A stretch of 64,000 bases of DNA from Exiguobacterium algae (GCF_018617875.1 NZ_JACSKZ010000001.1:930001-994000), one strand, 5' to 3'; positions 40,088 through 49,703 are shown, counted from the stretch's first letter. Program-made: numbers and translations. The notes: generated from the sequence alone by a model not told the origin.

Positions 40088-40921
40088 CTACACCCACTCG
40101 AGCTTTGTCGCCAGCTCATCCTCATCTTCCCGGACATGATGGCGCCCGATCGGCACGACCGACGGGGACCCTGACACCGGGTCCACCATGATCGAACAGC
40201 GCAGGTTGAACACCTGATGGATCAAGTCAGATGTGACGATGTCCGCCGGCTTCCCTTCCGCGACAAGTCGCCCTTGTTTGAGCGCGAACAGGTAATCCGC
40301 ATATCGGGCCGACAAGTTGATGTCGTGCAGGACCATGACGATCGTCGTACCGAACTTTCGATTCAGGTCGGTCAATAAATCCAGGATTTCCACCTGATAC
40401 GTGATGTCGAGAAACGTCGTCGGTTCATCCAGAAATAGAATGTCGGTCTGTTGCGCGAGCGCCATCGCAATCCAGACACGCTGCCGCTGCCCACCCGAGA
40501 GCTCGTCAATCGGACGGTCGGCGAATTCGGTAATGTTCATCATCTCCATCGCTTCGGCGACCGCCTCGTAATCGTCTTGCGACCACCCTTTCATGAAAGA
40601 CTGGTACGGGTATCGCCCCCGTCCGACAAGATCGGAGACCGTGATCCCCTCCGGGACGATCGGAGACTGCGGCAACATGCCAAGGACACGGGCCAATCGC
40701 TTCGGTGCCATTTTCGTGATCGGTTTGTTATTCAGCGTCACGTGCCCGGACGTCGGATGGATGAGACGGGCCATCGTCTTCAATAAGGTCGATTTCCCAC
40801 ACCCGTTCGCTCCGATGATGATGCTAATTTGGTGACTCGGGATCTCGAGACTGATGTCGTTTAAAATCATCTGCTCCCCGTACCCTGAAGTCACGTGTTC
40901 CACTTTCATGATCCCCGGCAT
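40088..40921 (-). CDS. Iron-siderophore ABC transporter, ATP-binding protein
   Basis: FhuC/YusV/FepC-type ATPase, 277 residues. Walker A GANGCGKST (about 37-45), Q-loop MLPQSP, signature LSGGQRQR, Walker B DILFLDEPTTFLD, switch His in MVLHDINLSARYAD. It drives import through the two FecCD permeases encoded just upstream. ATG 40921 directly follows the permease stop, whose last codons supply AAAGGAGA. Last gene of a four-gene operon. Confidence 0.93.
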   Translation of the reverse strand: MPGIMKVEHVTSGYGEQMILNDISLEIPSHQISIIIGANGCGKSTLLKTMARLIHPTSGHVTLNNKPITKMAPKRLARVLGMLPQSPIVPEGITVSDLVGRGRYPYQSFMKGWSQDDYEAVAEAMEMMNITEFADRPIDELSGGQRQRVWIAMALAQQTDILFLDEPTTFLDITYQVEILDLLTDLNRKFGTTIVMVLHDINLSARYADYLFALKQGRLVAEGKPADIVTSDLIHQVFNLRCSIMVDPVSGSPSVVPIGRHHVREDEDELATKLEWV

Positions 40922-41953
40922 TTACAAATCTCCTTTCCGGTTCATGCGTATCAATAAATACAATAGATAAGGCGCCCCGATGATTCCGGTGATGACTCCG
41001 GCCGGATACCGTGCCGTGAAGGCGAACTGACCGATCAAATCGGCCGCGAGCACGATCAGCATGCCGACGAACACCGCCGGAATGATGGAGGAATGACCGG
41101 GACCGGCGAGTCGTTTCGCAATCGGACCTGCCAGGAAAGCGATGAAGGCGATCGGTCCGGTCGTCGCTGTCGCAAGGGCAAGCATGAGGACAGACGCAAG
41201 AAGCAAGACGATGCGGGTCTGATTCGTATTGATTCCGAGACTCGTCGCCGTCATCTCGCCAAGTTCGAGCATCTCAAGTTGACGTGAATACACGAGCAAG
41301 ACCGGAAGCCCAATCCCGACGGTCACCATAAGCGGGGGCAGTTCATCCAGCTTCACCCCGTTCAAACTTCCGGTGAGCCATCGCATCGCCATCGCGACGT
41401 CCTGTTGCCTGCTGATGAGGAGCAGATAGTTGATGACCGCCGACAGCATCGCCTGAATGCCGATGCCGACCAGGACGAGACGACCGATCGAGAAGGACGC
41501 ACCCTTGGACAACAGATAAATGACGAGTACCGTCAGCAGTCCCCCGACGACGGACGCGATCGAGATGACCGCCTCGCTCGCCTGTAAGACGACGATACTG
41601 AACACAGCCGCCGCACTCGAACCGGTCGTGATGCCGATGACGTTCGGGTTGGCGAGCGGATTACGGAGCATCGTCTGAAAGACCGTTCCGGCGGCGCCGA
41701 ACGCGGCCCCGGCGAACAAACCGGCCAAAAGGCGCGGCAAACGGAGCACACCGACCGCAAATCTCGCTCCCGGCACTTCTTCACCGAGAAGGACACGGAC
41801 GACGTCAGCGAATGGGTAGACCGTGTTTCCAAGCATGATCATCACAACACTCAAGGAGAGCGTCAGTCCTGCAAGCAGTACTGTCACGAAAGTGAATCGG
41901 TGATGTCGACGCACCCTGCCTTGTCTGATTTGATCGATGGTTTGTTGCATCAT
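40922..41953 (-). CDS. Iron-siderophore ABC transporter permease, FecCD family
   Basis: A 343-residue polytopic protein of the FecCD/BtuC family with about ten helices: RLPRLLAGLFAGAAFGAAGTVFQTMLRNPLANPNVIGITTGSSAAAVF, WLTGSLNG, LELGEMTATSLGINTNQTR, GPIAFIAFLAGPIAKRLAGPGHSSIIPA. Pairs with the 41950 permease as a heterodimer. Its start overlaps the stop of that gene (ATGA). Confidence 0.93.
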   Translation of the reverse strand: MMQQTIDQIRQGRVRRHHRFTFVTVLLAGLTLSLSVVMIMLGNTVYPFADVVRVLLGEEVPGARFAVGVLRLPRLLAGLFAGAAFGAAGTVFQTMLRNPLANPNVIGITTGSSAAAVFSIVVLQASEAVISIASVVGGLLTVLVIYLLSKGASFSIGRLVLVGIGIQAMLSAVINYLLLISRQQDVAMAMRWLTGSLNGVKLDELPPLMVTVGIGLPVLLVYSRQLEMLELGEMTATSLGINTNQTRIVLLLASVLMLALATATTGPIAFIAFLAGPIAKRLAGPGHSSIIPAVFVGMLIVLAADLIGQFAFTARYPAGVITGIIGAPYLLYLLIRMNRKGDL

Positions 41954-42957
41954 TCTCGTCCTTTCACATGCATCGTCAAGAAAATCAACGTCGGTGCCCC
42001 GACGAACGCCGTGACGATCCCGACTTCAAGCTCCCCCGGACTGCCAATCCATCGTCCGATGACGTCGGAGAAAGTTAAGATGACGGCCCCGGCCATCGCC
42101 GACATCGGGATCAGGATTCGTTCATCCGGTCCGATCACGAGACGGATCACGTGCGGGGCCAAAAGCCCGATGAACCCGATCGGTCCGGCAAGCGCTGTCG
42201 CCGCCCCGCAGAGGACGACACCTGCCATTGAAGCCAGAAGCTTCACGAGACCGGTTCGAACGCCGAGACTTCTTGCCATCTCCTCCCCGAGCGCCAGCGC
42301 GTTCAAAGAGGGCGCCACGATCAACGCCGTCAACAGCCCGAACGCGAGAAGCGGGAAGAATGTCCAAATCGAGTCGATATTCCCCGCCCCGACGCTCCCG
42401 ACCTGCCAAAATCGAAACCGGTCCATGACGTTCGAACGGGGGATCATGAGCGCCATGACGAGTGAGGACAACGCAGCGCTCGTCGCCGCACCTGCCAGGA
42501 CCAGCTTGAGCGGTGTCGCCCCCCCCCTTCCGAGCGACCCGATCCCAAACACGAAACTCGCCGTCACAAGCGCTCCGATGAGTGCGAACCAAATCGTCGC
42601 AGTCCCCGACGTGAGATTGAAAAAGGCGAGCCCGATGACGACCGCGAGCGCCGCACCTGTATTGACGCCAAGGATGCTCGGGTCGGCAATCGGATTCCGT
42701 GTGACCGACTGCATGAGCGCGCCAGCCACACCGAGCGCCGCCCCGCACATCAGGCTGAAAATCGTGCGGACGATGCGTTGCCGGACGACGTCCGCCTCAT
42801 AGGACTGAACGGCCGGACGAAACAAACCGTCCAACAGTTCATGCCACCCGATGGTCCGGGAACCAAAGGCAAGGGAAGCAAAAATGCAGGCGACGAGCAG
42901 AATGAGCGCTCCGGTCAAGAGGATGGGCAAATGCTTCGGTCCATGCATCGCTTTCAT
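41950..42957 (-). CDS. Iron-siderophore ABC transporter permease, FecCD family
   Basis: About 335 residues, about ten helices: RIVRTIFSLMCGAALGVAGALMQSVTRNPIADPSILGVNTGAALAVVIGL, LALGEEMARSLGVRTGLVK, GPIGFIGLLAPHVIRLVIGPDERILIPMSAMAGA. FecCD family, first of the two permeases. An in-frame GTG at 42969 overlaps the stop of the binding-protein gene; ATG 42957 is preferred, although CGGAGAG is rather far from it. The start is therefore uncertain by a few codons. Confidence 0.92.
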   Translation of the reverse strand: MKAMHGPKHLPILLTGALILLVACIFASLAFGSRTIGWHELLDGLFRPAVQSYEADVVRQRIVRTIFSLMCGAALGVAGALMQSVTRNPIADPSILGVNTGAALAVVIGLAFFNLTSGTATIWFALIGALVTASFVFGIGSLGRGGATPLKLVLAGAATSAALSSLVMALMIPRSNVMDRFRFWQVGSVGAGNIDSIWTFFPLLAFGLLTALIVAPSLNALALGEEMARSLGVRTGLVKLLASMAGVVLCGAATALAGPIGFIGLLAPHVIRLVIGPDERILIPMSAMAGAVILTFSDVIGRWIGSPGELEVGIVTAFVGAPTLIFLTMHVKGRE

Positions 42958-42965
42958 GTTTGACG

Positions 42966-44003
42966 TCACTCTCCGATTTTCGCGAGGGCGTCCGATACAC
43001 GTGATACATACGCATCAATCGTGTATTCAATCGAAAGCGGGGATGGGGTCCCGGCAGCCGCGAGCGGTGTGTTGTTCTCGATCAAGACGACCGATCCGCG
43101 CTCGATGGCCGGTACTTTACTGTACAACGGGTCTGCCTGCAACGCCTTGAGCGTCTCCTCATTCCCATACGTGACGAATAGGTCGACGTCATTTAACAGG
43201 TCCGCGTTCTCTTTGCTTAGCTCCAAGTAAAAGCTGTTCGCTTTTTCAGCCTCATCGAGAATGTTTTGTGGATATTCCATACCGAGCTCTTCGATGAAGG
43301 CGCCGCGTGGGTCTCCCGTAGTATAAATATAAAACTTCGACAGATCGTCTTCACTCAACGAGACGAATGCCGCCTTCTTCCCTTTCATCTCGGGCACAGA
43401 CGCCGCCTTGTCCCGAATCAGTTGTTCCGTGTCCTCGATGAGCTGTTCGCCTTCCTCTGCCATACCCATCGCCATCGAATCATAGCGAACCGTGTCCTGC
43501 CATGACGATACCCATGGCGTTTCTTGATAAGCGACGACCGGTGCGATCTGACTCAACGTATCGTAGTCTTCTTGCGTGATACCGGAGTAGGCGGCCAGGA
43601 TGACGTCCGGATTTGAGTCGGCAATCGCCTCAAAGTCGAGACCGTCCGTATCCTGATAGATATTCGGGTTTTCTTCCCCGAGAGCCTGTAATTTCTCAGC
43701 CGTCCAAGGCAGCATGCCGCTGCCGTCCTGGACACCGTAGTTCGCGGCCGAGAATCCGACCGGCACGACGTCCAGTGCAAGTGCGACGTCCTGGTTCGAC
43801 CAGGCGATGGTGGCGACACGCTCCGGTTTTTCTTCGATGACCGTCTCACCGAACGCGTGCTGGATGGTAATCGGATAGCCTTCTGCCTTGTTCTCATCTT
43901 CTGTGGTAGACCCAATGTCGTCCGAGCCGCACCCTGCCAGGATGAGCGTCAAAAGTGACGTAAAAATTAATGTATGTAGCGCTTTCTTAAAAGGTTGTTT
44001 CAT
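42966..44003 (-). CDS. Iron-siderophore ABC transporter substrate-binding lipoprotein
   Basis: A 345-residue lipoprotein: signal peptide with lipobox LILAGC (Cys25), a short acidic linker, then a PBP2-type siderophore-binding domain (ERVATIAWSNQDVALALDVVPVGFSAANYG, FEAIADSNPDVILAAYSGITQEDY, CLUSTER of late-half VDLFVTYGNEETLKAL). It is of the FecB/YhfQ class; xenosiderophore or citrate-type ligands are possible. First gene of the operon, preceded by a consensus promoter overlapped by a Fur box, so expression should rise when iron is short. Confidence 0.92.
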   Translation of the reverse strand: MKQPFKKALHTLIFTSLLTLILAGCGSDDIGSTTEDENKAEGYPITIQHAFGETVIEEKPERVATIAWSNQDVALALDVVPVGFSAANYGVQDGSGMLPWTAEKLQALGEENPNIYQDTDGLDFEAIADSNPDVILAAYSGITQEDYDTLSQIAPVVAYQETPWVSSWQDTVRYDSMAMGMAEEGEQLIEDTEQLIRDKAASVPEMKGKKAAFVSLSEDDLSKFYIYTTGDPRGAFIEELGMEYPQNILDEAEKANSFYLELSKENADLLNDVDLFVTYGNEETLKALQADPLYSKVPAIERGSVVLIENNTPLAAAGTPSPLSIEYTIDAYVSRVSDALAKIGE

Positions 44004-44027
44004 GCCTCATTCCTCTTTTCTTTTTTT

Positions 44028-44046
44028 GATATTGATAATCATTATC
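44028..44046 (-). promoter_or_regulatory. Fur box
   Basis: GATATTGATAATCATTATC differs from the 19-bp Fur consensus in one position. It lies immediately downstream of the -10 of the siderophore operon promoter and would block initiation in iron-replete cells. Confidence 0.85.
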
Positions 44047-44053
44047 AATTAAG

Positions 44054-44082
44054 AGTATAGACATCGACTTCTGCCCTGTCAA
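44054..44082 (-). promoter_or_regulatory. Siderophore operon promoter
   Basis: Minus strand TTGACA (44082-44077), 17-bp spacer, TATACT (44059-44054): close to a perfect sigma-A promoter, kept in check by the adjacent Fur box. Confidence 0.85.
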
Positions 44083-44104
44083 TATGTCAAAGAGGCGTCC
44101 AAAC

Positions 44105-44134
44105 AAAAAAATCCGCCTTGAACAAGACGGATTT
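44105..44134 (-). terminator. Terminator of the PaiB-like gene
   Basis: Minus strand AAATCCGTCTTG-TT-CAAGGCGGATTT with one G-U pair, followed by T4; it ends the 44138 gene just upstream of the siderophore promoter. Confidence 0.8.
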
Positions 44135-44137
44135 CGT

Positions 44138-44728
44138 TCATCTTCTCTGCTTACGCATGACGTCCGCAATCGGCTTTCCTTCTTTTTCGAGCTCCGAGAC
44201 GATTCGTTCATGATCCGCATCGTTTCGGTTTTGACTCAGTTTGAACGTCGCTTGAATATCCTCAATCTCAATCCGGAAACCGACGATCCCTTTCATCTGT
44301 CGCTGCACCGACTCGGACAAGTTTTCCCAAACAATCGCCTGTTCCCGGTCCCCTTCATGCTCCCGGAGCATCCCGGCCAAATCAGCAATCAGTTCGTCTT
44401 CCGAGAACAATGTCGCCTTCCCGTATAGATGAACGGCTTGATAGTTCCACGTCGACACGTCCTCATGGCCATACCAGGAAGCCGATACGTAGGCGTCGTG
44501 CCCTTGTAAGATGACCAGAACGTCCTGTCCTTCGATCGTCTTCCATTGCGGGTTGGCTTTTGAGACGTGTGTCGTCATGTGGCGCGTCTCTTCATGAAAT
44601 CGGAGCGGTACGTGTGTCGCAATCGGTTTGCCACCGTCGTGTGTGACGACGATGCCGAACGGATGGGCTTTGATAAACGCGATGATGTCCTCTTGTTCCT
44701 GCACGGAATAGCGATTTTGGATATACAT
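44138..44728 (-). CDS. PaiB-type FMN-binding protein (negative transcriptional regulator family)
   Basis: A 196-residue split-barrel protein of the PaiB family: MYIQNRYSVQEQEDIIAFIKAHPFGIVVTH, THVPLRFHEETRHMTTHVSKANPQWKTI, VLVILQGHDAYVSASWYGHEDVSTWNYQAVHLYGKATL, then LSESVQRQMKGIVGFRIEIEDIQATFKLSQNRNDADHERIV. PaiB of B. subtilis is annotated as a regulator of protease and sporulation genes, but many members are probably flavin or heme enzymes. A long open frame extends upstream to 44974, but ATG 44728 has AAGGGGG and matches the family start. Confidence 0.87.
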   Translation of the reverse strand: MYIQNRYSVQEQEDIIAFIKAHPFGIVVTHDGGKPIATHVPLRFHEETRHMTTHVSKANPQWKTIEGQDVLVILQGHDAYVSASWYGHEDVSTWNYQAVHLYGKATLFSEDELIADLAGMLREHEGDREQAIVWENLSESVQRQMKGIVGFRIEIEDIQATFKLSQNRNDADHERIVSELEKEGKPIADVMRKQRR

Positions 44729-44807
44729 GATGAACCCCCTTTTCTTTACTCCATTATATTCCTGAAAGACGGGTATAACGAGAGAGAATAGGATGTAAGG
44801 AGGAATT

Positions 44808-45497
44808 TTGATGAAACCGACGATCAAGGCGTTCGTGTTCGACGTGTATGGCACGTTATTTGATGTGCATTCCGTGAAAGATGCTTGCGATGAAGCGTTT
44901 CCCGGTAAAGGTGAGGACATCAGCCGCGTCTGGCGCACGAAGCAGCTCGAATACTTCTTTTGGCGACACATCATGGGCCGGTACGAGAATTTTGACGTGG
45001 TGACCCGCGATGCCCTCCGTTATGCACTCGCCGTTCATGACGTGAACTCGAATAAAACGATGGAAGAACGTCTGATTGAAACGTACGCGCATTTGAATCC
45101 ATACGACGAAGTCGAATCGGTGCTTCAAAAGCTAACCGATCATCAGACCGTCGTCCTTTCAAACGGTACAGACGAGATGCTCACGACATTGATTCAAAAC
45201 GCCCGGTTCACATCGTACTTTGACGACATCGTCAGCATCGATCGGATCAAACAGGCGAAACCGTCCCCTGCTTCCTATATGCACTGGTTCAAGTCGTCCG
45301 GACTCCGACGCGACGAAGTGCTGTTTTTGTCGTCAAACGGATGGGACATCGCCGGAGCGAAAAACTTCGGTTTTCATGCCGCCTGGATCAACCGGAATCA
45401 CTTGCCGTTCGAACAGTTTGATGTGGAGCCGGATGCTGTCTATGATGATTTGTCCGGAATTTTGGAATGGGTCTCCCCATCTTCCGACAAAATATGA
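44808..45497 (+). CDS. Haloacid dehalogenase type II (HAD superfamily)
   Basis: A 229-residue HAD hydrolase of the L-2-haloacid dehalogenase class: motif [13 protein letters not shown] (nucleophile Asp11), motif [13 protein letters not shown], Lys in QAKPSPASY, motif [27 protein letters not shown]. The SSNxWD motif is that of type II dehalogenases. Physiological substrate unknown. GTAAGGAGG precedes the ATG. It starts a four-gene plus-strand run. Confidence 0.87.
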   Translation: MMKPTIKAFVFDVYGTLFDVHSVKDACDEAFPGKGEDISRVWRTKQLEYFFWRHIMGRYENFDVVTRDALRYALAVHDVNSNKTMEERLIETYAHLNPYDEVESVLQKLTDHQTVVLSNGTDEMLTTLIQNARFTSYFDDIVSIDRIKQAKPSPASYMHWFKSSGLRRDEVLFLSSNGWDIAGAKNFGFHAAWINRNHLPFEQFDVEPDAVYDDLSGILEWVSPSSDKI

Positions 45498-45535
45498 GAC
45501 ACTCAATCTATCACGATGGAAACGAGGGGATTGAA

Positions 45536-45892
45536 GTGGCACATCGTATTTATACTATGCCGTTTGCACGCGTCTATCCGAGCTATGTCGCGAAAGCCGA
45601 GCGAAAAGGACGGACGAAGGATGAGGTCGATACGATCATCCGCTGGTTGACCGGATATGACCAGACCGCACTCGATCGCCAAATCGAGGCGAATGTGGAT
45701 GTTGAAACGTTTTTCCACGACGCACCGGTGATGAATGATGACCGCTCTCTGATCAAAGGCGTCGTCTGCGGTGTCCGCGTCGAAGAAGTGGAAGAGCCGC
45801 TCATGCGGGAGATCCGGTATTTAGACAAGCTGATCGATGAACTGGCCAAAGGAAAAGCCATGACCAAGATTTTGAGAGGGAGTGAGATGTGA
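45536..45892 (+). CDS. DUF2200 family protein
   Basis: A 118-residue protein matching the DUF2200 pattern: [94 protein letters not shown]. Function unknown; widely conserved. GAGGGG precedes GTG 45536, and the earlier frame overlaps the dehalogenase gene. Its end touches the DUF1801 start. Confidence 0.85.
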   Translation: MAHRIYTMPFARVYPSYVAKAERKGRTKDEVDTIIRWLTGYDQTALDRQIEANVDVETFFHDAPVMNDDRSLIKGVVCGVRVEEVEEPLMREIRYLDKLIDELAKGKAMTKILRGSEM

Positions 45893-46320
45893 TGGATTAC
45901 ACGACTTTGGTCGATGCGGAACGACTCGATTCCTTTACACACCTGATTGACGTGATCGACGAGCATTTACCGGAAGGGTTCGAGAAAACGACCGACGGCC
46001 ATGGGGTTCATTACGTCGTCCCGCTCTCGATTTATCCTCCCGGCTATCATGTGACCCCGGGGAAGCCTTTACCGTTCATCAGTGTGATTGCCCAAAAGCG
46101 GCACATCGGACTCTATCATATGGGGATTTATTCGAATCCGGAACTGCTCCGTTGGTTCGAGCAACAGTACGCCGAGCGCGTCCCGACGAAGCTCGACATG
46201 GGGAAAAGCTGTATCCGGTTCAACAACGTCAAACGAATCCCGTTCGACCTGGTCGGGGAACTCGTCGAACAGATGACGCCCGCGCAATGGATTGACGTGT
46301 ACGCAGGAAGCCGAGGCTAG
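45892..46320 (+). CDS. DUF1801 (YdhG-like) family protein
   Basis: A 142-residue protein of the iron-chaperone-like YdhG/DUF1801 fold: LIDVIDEHLPEGFEKTTDGHGVHYVVPLSIYPPGYH, PLPFISVIAQKRHIGLYHMGIYSNPELLRWFEQQY, DMGKSCIRFNNVKRIPFDLVGEL. Exact role unknown. Its ATG overlaps the upstream stop codon region (ATGTGATGG), so it is cotranslated with the DUF2200 gene. The stop lies inside the following terminator. Confidence 0.8.
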   Translation: MDYTTLVDAERLDSFTHLIDVIDEHLPEGFEKTTDGHGVHYVVPLSIYPPGYHVTPGKPLPFISVIAQKRHIGLYHMGIYSNPELLRWFEQQYAERVPTKLDMGKSCIRFNNVKRIPFDLVGELVEQMTPAQWIDVYAGSRG

Positions 46321-46337
46321 AACAGCCTCGGTTTTTT
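46311..46337 (+). terminator. Terminator after the DUF1801 gene
   Basis: CCGAGGCT, AGAAC, AGCCTCGG, T6. It overlaps the gene's last codons. Confidence 0.85.
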
Positions 46338-46367
46338 CACAGCCGATTGGAGAAAGGAGGGACAAGG

Positions 46368-47009
46368 ATGCCACGCTGGCTCAAAATCAGCTTGTTTTTG
46401 ACCGGATTCGGTGTGATCTTCTACATCACCCATTTTCATTATGATCTACGTCCGGCCGATATCCGGGATCTCGTCTTATCGTTCGGCTGGTGGGGTCCGC
46501 TCTTGTTCATCCTCCTGTACGCCATCGGACCGGTCGCGTTCCTTCCGACATCGGTCCTCTCGCTCGGGGCCGGACTCGCGTTCGGCGTCTGGCCCGGTGT
46601 CCTCTACATCCTCATCGGTGCAACGGCCGCGGCGACGACCGGTTACGTAATGGGGCGTTTGTTCGGGCGCTCCGTCCTGAACGTCGAACGCTATCCCTGG
46701 TCAGAAAAGATGTTCAGTCAAATGGAGGAGCGCGGATTCTGGTATGTCTTTATTTTGCGGCTCATCCCGATCGTCAGCTTTGACTTACTGAGCTATGCGG
46801 GCGGAATCGCCAAGGTTCGTTTTCGCGCCTTTCTAATTGCGACGTTTTTCGGCATGATTCCCGGGACGTTTGCCTATAGCTTCCTTGGGGCGAGTCTCGC
46901 CTCAGGCAGCATGAAAACGTTCCTGATCGCAGTCTCCGTCTTCGTCAGTCTGCTCGTCATCACGTACTTGTTCCGCGAGCCGGTCAAACGCTGGCTCGGA
47001 CTTAAATAA
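46368..47009 (+). CDS. TVP38/TMEM64 (VTT/DedA superfamily) membrane protein
   Basis: A 213-residue membrane protein: N-terminal helix (about 5-25), then the VTT core, FGWWGPLLFILLYAIGPVAFLPTSVLSLGAGLAFGVWPGVLY, ATAAATTGYVMGRLFGRS, GFWYVFILRLIPIVSFDLLSYAGGIAKVRFRAFLIATFFGMIPGTFAYSFLGASL. The F-x3-R-x3-P motif and GxxxG segments are typical. Members may flip phospholipids or carrier lipids. GGAGAAAGGAGG precedes ATG 46368. Confidence 0.88.
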   Translation: MPRWLKISLFLTGFGVIFYITHFHYDLRPADIRDLVLSFGWWGPLLFILLYAIGPVAFLPTSVLSLGAGLAFGVWPGVLYILIGATAAATTGYVMGRLFGRSVLNVERYPWSEKMFSQMEERGFWYVFILRLIPIVSFDLLSYAGGIAKVRFRAFLIATFFGMIPGTFAYSFLGASLASGSMKTFLIAVSVFVSLLVITYLFREPVKRWLGLK

Positions 47010-47165
47010 GCATCCAAAAACACCCATTCGCTCGCACAACCACCCGGGAAGCCGCCGCTTCCTTTTCTTTTTGCGCCAATGTGCAAAATCGGTAAACAAT
47101 CGGGACGTTTGTCCGATAATAACATAGCTACCCCACACACTATGACCAGATTGCGAGGAATGAAC

Positions 47166-48698
47166 ATGAGCTCTAACAAACGAAATTCATTGATGCTGTT
47201 GTCGACGTTTATTATGCTATTCACGTCGATCATCGTTCACGTGTTACACCGTTTCACCAATTTCGCTGACACCTATACCATCCTTCAAAACGGAGGGGAC
47301 GGGTATGCCTACTCAGGTCTGACATGGGTGCTGTTCTTCATCCCGATCCTGTTCTACGGGTTCATGGTCGTCACGACGAAAAAGTGGACGCACACGTTCC
47401 CTTACTGGATGATGCTCACCCTCACGTTCACGAGCATCTCGACCATCGCCGGTGGACAGGGACTTGCGGAGTATCACTTCTCAATCTTTGTCGTCCTAGC
47501 CGTCTTATCCTACATGCGCCGCATGGATTTGATCATCATCAGTACGTCTATTTTTGTCGTCCAGCACTTGGCCGGTTATTTCCTGCTCCCTGAAATGATT
47601 TGCGGGACGAGCGACTATCCGTTCAGTTTGTTACTTATCCATGCGATGTACCTGCTGTTACTCTGCATCTCCATCGTCGCACAGATCAAGGTCCGCAATA
47701 CGGAAACGGGTCGCGCGGAAGCACAAGAGGCGGAGACACGCTACTTGCTTCAACAGACGGTTGCTGACGCGAGCCGTCTCGTCTCATCATTGAAAGAGCA
47801 TGCACATGAACTCGAGGCCGCTGCCAACCAGTCGCTCCAGTCCGGTGAACAGATTGCGGTCACGGTCGACCCAATCGTCGCCCACGCTTCGTCTCAACAG
47901 GAATCGATGGTCAAAGGCGCTGACGAGATCCAATCGATTCGTTCGCTCACTGCCCTCATCCAGGAACGGATGGCGCAAACCGCAGCCGCCTCTTCCCGCA
48001 TCGCTAAAGATGCCAACGCCGGGAATGAAGATATGCGTCTCATGGAAGCGAAAGTGAATGAGATCATCGCCGAGTCCGAACAGCTTGAACAGGTCGTCGC
48101 CACGATGGTGAACCGCTCGACCGAGATCCAAGGCATCCTGCAACAAGTCGGCACGATCAGCGAACAGACGAACATGCTCGCTTTGAACGCATCCATCGAA
48201 GCAGCCCGTGCCGGGGAAGCCGGGCGCGGCTTCGCCGTCGTCGCAGCAGAGGTCGGGAAACTCGCTGCACAGTCGCGTGAATATGCGTCTGAGATGACAC
48301 GTGTACTTGGCGGACTGATGGAAGACACGACAATCGTCTCGAAATCAGCCTCAACCTTCAAACAAGCGACAGAAAACTGTCAGACGGTATCCGAGGACGT
48401 GACCGCGGTCTTTGGTCGATTGAGCACTGACGTCGTCGAAATCGATGGTCAAATCTCATCGATTCAGGAGACACGCCACGCTGTCACGTCACAAATGGAG
48501 GCGCTCGAAACCCGTCTCGAATCGACGAAACATGCTGCGAACGAATTGCAACAACAAATTCATCACGTCGCCGCAGCCACGGAAGAACAAGTCGCCATCC
48601 AAAAAGAGCTCAGCTCGATGTCCGACCGTCTCGCCGCCACGGCGAACACGCTCGAAGACGTCACTGGGCAATTGGAAGAACGATCACAGGCGGAATAA
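47166..48698 (+). CDS. Methyl-accepting chemotaxis protein with all-membrane sensor
   Basis: About 510 residues. The N-terminal third has six hydrophobic segments (to about residue 175) and no large extracellular domain or HAMP; two His sit in a [31 protein letters not shown] stretch that also occurs in other membrane sensors. A coiled coil (from about 185) follows, then the methyl-accepting signalling domain with the conserved hairpin [36 protein letters not shown]. It should report membrane-borne or small permeant signals to CheA. ATG 47166 is chosen because GAGGA directly precedes the ATG at 47160. Monocistronic. Confidence 0.9.
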   Translation: MSSNKRNSLMLLSTFIMLFTSIIVHVLHRFTNFADTYTILQNGGDGYAYSGLTWVLFFIPILFYGFMVVTTKKWTHTFPYWMMLTLTFTSISTIAGGQGLAEYHFSIFVVLAVLSYMRRMDLIIISTSIFVVQHLAGYFLLPEMICGTSDYPFSLLLIHAMYLLLLCISIVAQIKVRNTETGRAEAQEAETRYLLQQTVADASRLVSSLKEHAHELEAAANQSLQSGEQIAVTVDPIVAHASSQQESMVKGADEIQSIRSLTALIQERMAQTAAASSRIAKDANAGNEDMRLMEAKVNEIIAESEQLEQVVATMVNRSTEIQGILQQVGTISEQTNMLALNASIEAARAGEAGRGFAVVAAEVGKLAAQSREYASEMTRVLGGLMEDTTIVSKSASTFKQATENCQTVSEDVTAVFGRLSTDVVEIDGQISSIQETRHAVTSQMEALETRLESTKHAANELQQQIHHVAAATEEQVAIQKELSSMSDRLAATANTLEDVTGQLEERSQAE

Positions 48699-48716
48699 CA
48701 CATCGGCAACACATGA

Positions 48717-48746
48717 AAAGACGATGAGCGCGCTCATCGTCTTTTT
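48717..48746 (+). terminator. Bidirectional terminator after the chemotaxis receptor
   Basis: AAAAGACGATGAGC pairs with GCTCATCGTCTTTT, T5 on plus. It separates convergent genes. Confidence 0.85.
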
Positions 48747-48757
48747 CGTTACTTTTT

Positions 48758-49615
48758 TCAGTCCTCGATCAATTGTCGAAGTGCCTCCCGGATCGGTGTG
48801 ACCGGACGGCCGAGTACCGGTTCGAAGTCGCTGTCGCTTACTTCCAAAGTTCCTTGCCGGATACTCTTTTGAATCCCGACCACGAGCGGCAGCATCGATT
48901 CCGGGACCCCTGCCCCGCGCATCGTCTCCTCGTATGCTTCCAAATTCAACTCCTGGAACGGGACGTCGCGCCCAAGGACATCGCTCAGTGCATCGACCAG
49001 TTCCCGTTGCGTGAGGAGCGGGCCTGACAACTCGTAAACGGCGCTATCCTGCTGTTCTTTGAGCAGCACGTTCGCCGCTGCCTCGGCGTAGTCTTCCTGA
49101 AGTGCCCATCCGACTTTTCCATCACGGGCCGCTGTCACCCACGGCGCACCGGCGATGACACCCTGGATACTCGGTAACTCGTTTTCTAAGTACCAGTTGT
49201 TCCGAAGAAAGGCGTAAGGGATGCCCGACTCCTGAATCGCTTCTTCCGTGACGACATGAGGAGGCGCCATCAAATTTTCACTGTCCGTTGCGTCCGCGAT
49301 ACTCGTATAGGCGATAAACTGCACACCGGCACGTTTCGCCGCTTCGACCGCGTTCGTATGTTGGCGGACCCGGGTATCGTTGTCCCCGTCCGTCGAGATG
49401 ATCAACAACCGCTCGACCCCGTCGAACGCTTTGTCGAGCGACTCCGGCTGATCGAAATCACCGTGCCGGACATCGACTCCCTTTTCCTTCAAGGCGTCCG
49501 CTTTTTCCGGGTCCCGGACGCTGACAGCGAGATCCTCGGGTGCGACGGAGAGCAATAACTTCTCTACAATTTTCGACCCGAGCTTCCCGGTCGCGCCGGT
49601 CACTAAATATTTCAT
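48758..49615 (-). CDS. NmrA-like SDR / NAD(P)H-binding quinone oxidoreductase
   Basis: Atypical SDR of 285 residues: VTGATGKLGSKIVEKLL (GxxGxxG at about 7-13), SVRDPEKADALKEKGVDVRHGDFDQPESLDKAF, LLIISTDGDNDTRVRQHTNAVEAAKRAGV, FLRNNWYLEN. It resembles YtfG/QorB-type NAD(P)H:quinone reductases, which lack the YxxxK pair. Substrate unknown. Monocistronic. Confidence 0.87.
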   Translation of the reverse strand: MKYLVTGATGKLGSKIVEKLLLSVAPEDLAVSVRDPEKADALKEKGVDVRHGDFDQPESLDKAFDGVERLLIISTDGDNDTRVRQHTNAVEAAKRAGVQFIAYTSIADATDSENLMAPPHVVTEEAIQESGIPYAFLRNNWYLENELPSIQGVIAGAPWVTAARDGKVGWALQEDYAEAAANVLLKEQQDSAVYELSGPLLTQRELVDALSDVLGRDVPFQELNLEAYEETMRGAGVPESMLPLVVGIQKSIRQGTLEVSDSDFEPVLGRPVTPIREALRQLIED

Positions 49616-49675
49616 TCGTTCATCCCCTTTGATCCATGATTGTACGTTTATTCCCGTTATCCTTCCTGCTATAAC

Positions 49676-49703
49676 AAAAAACGTGCGGTCAAATGCCGCA
49701 CGT
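49676..49703 (-). terminator. Terminator of the DUF305 gene
   Basis: Minus strand ACGTGCGG-CATTTGA-CCGCACGT followed by T6. Confidence 0.85.

Noticed and set aside
44729-44974. N-terminal extension of the PaiB-like gene
   Set aside because: It overlaps the divergent dehalogenase gene start region and lies upstream of a good ribosome site at the family start.
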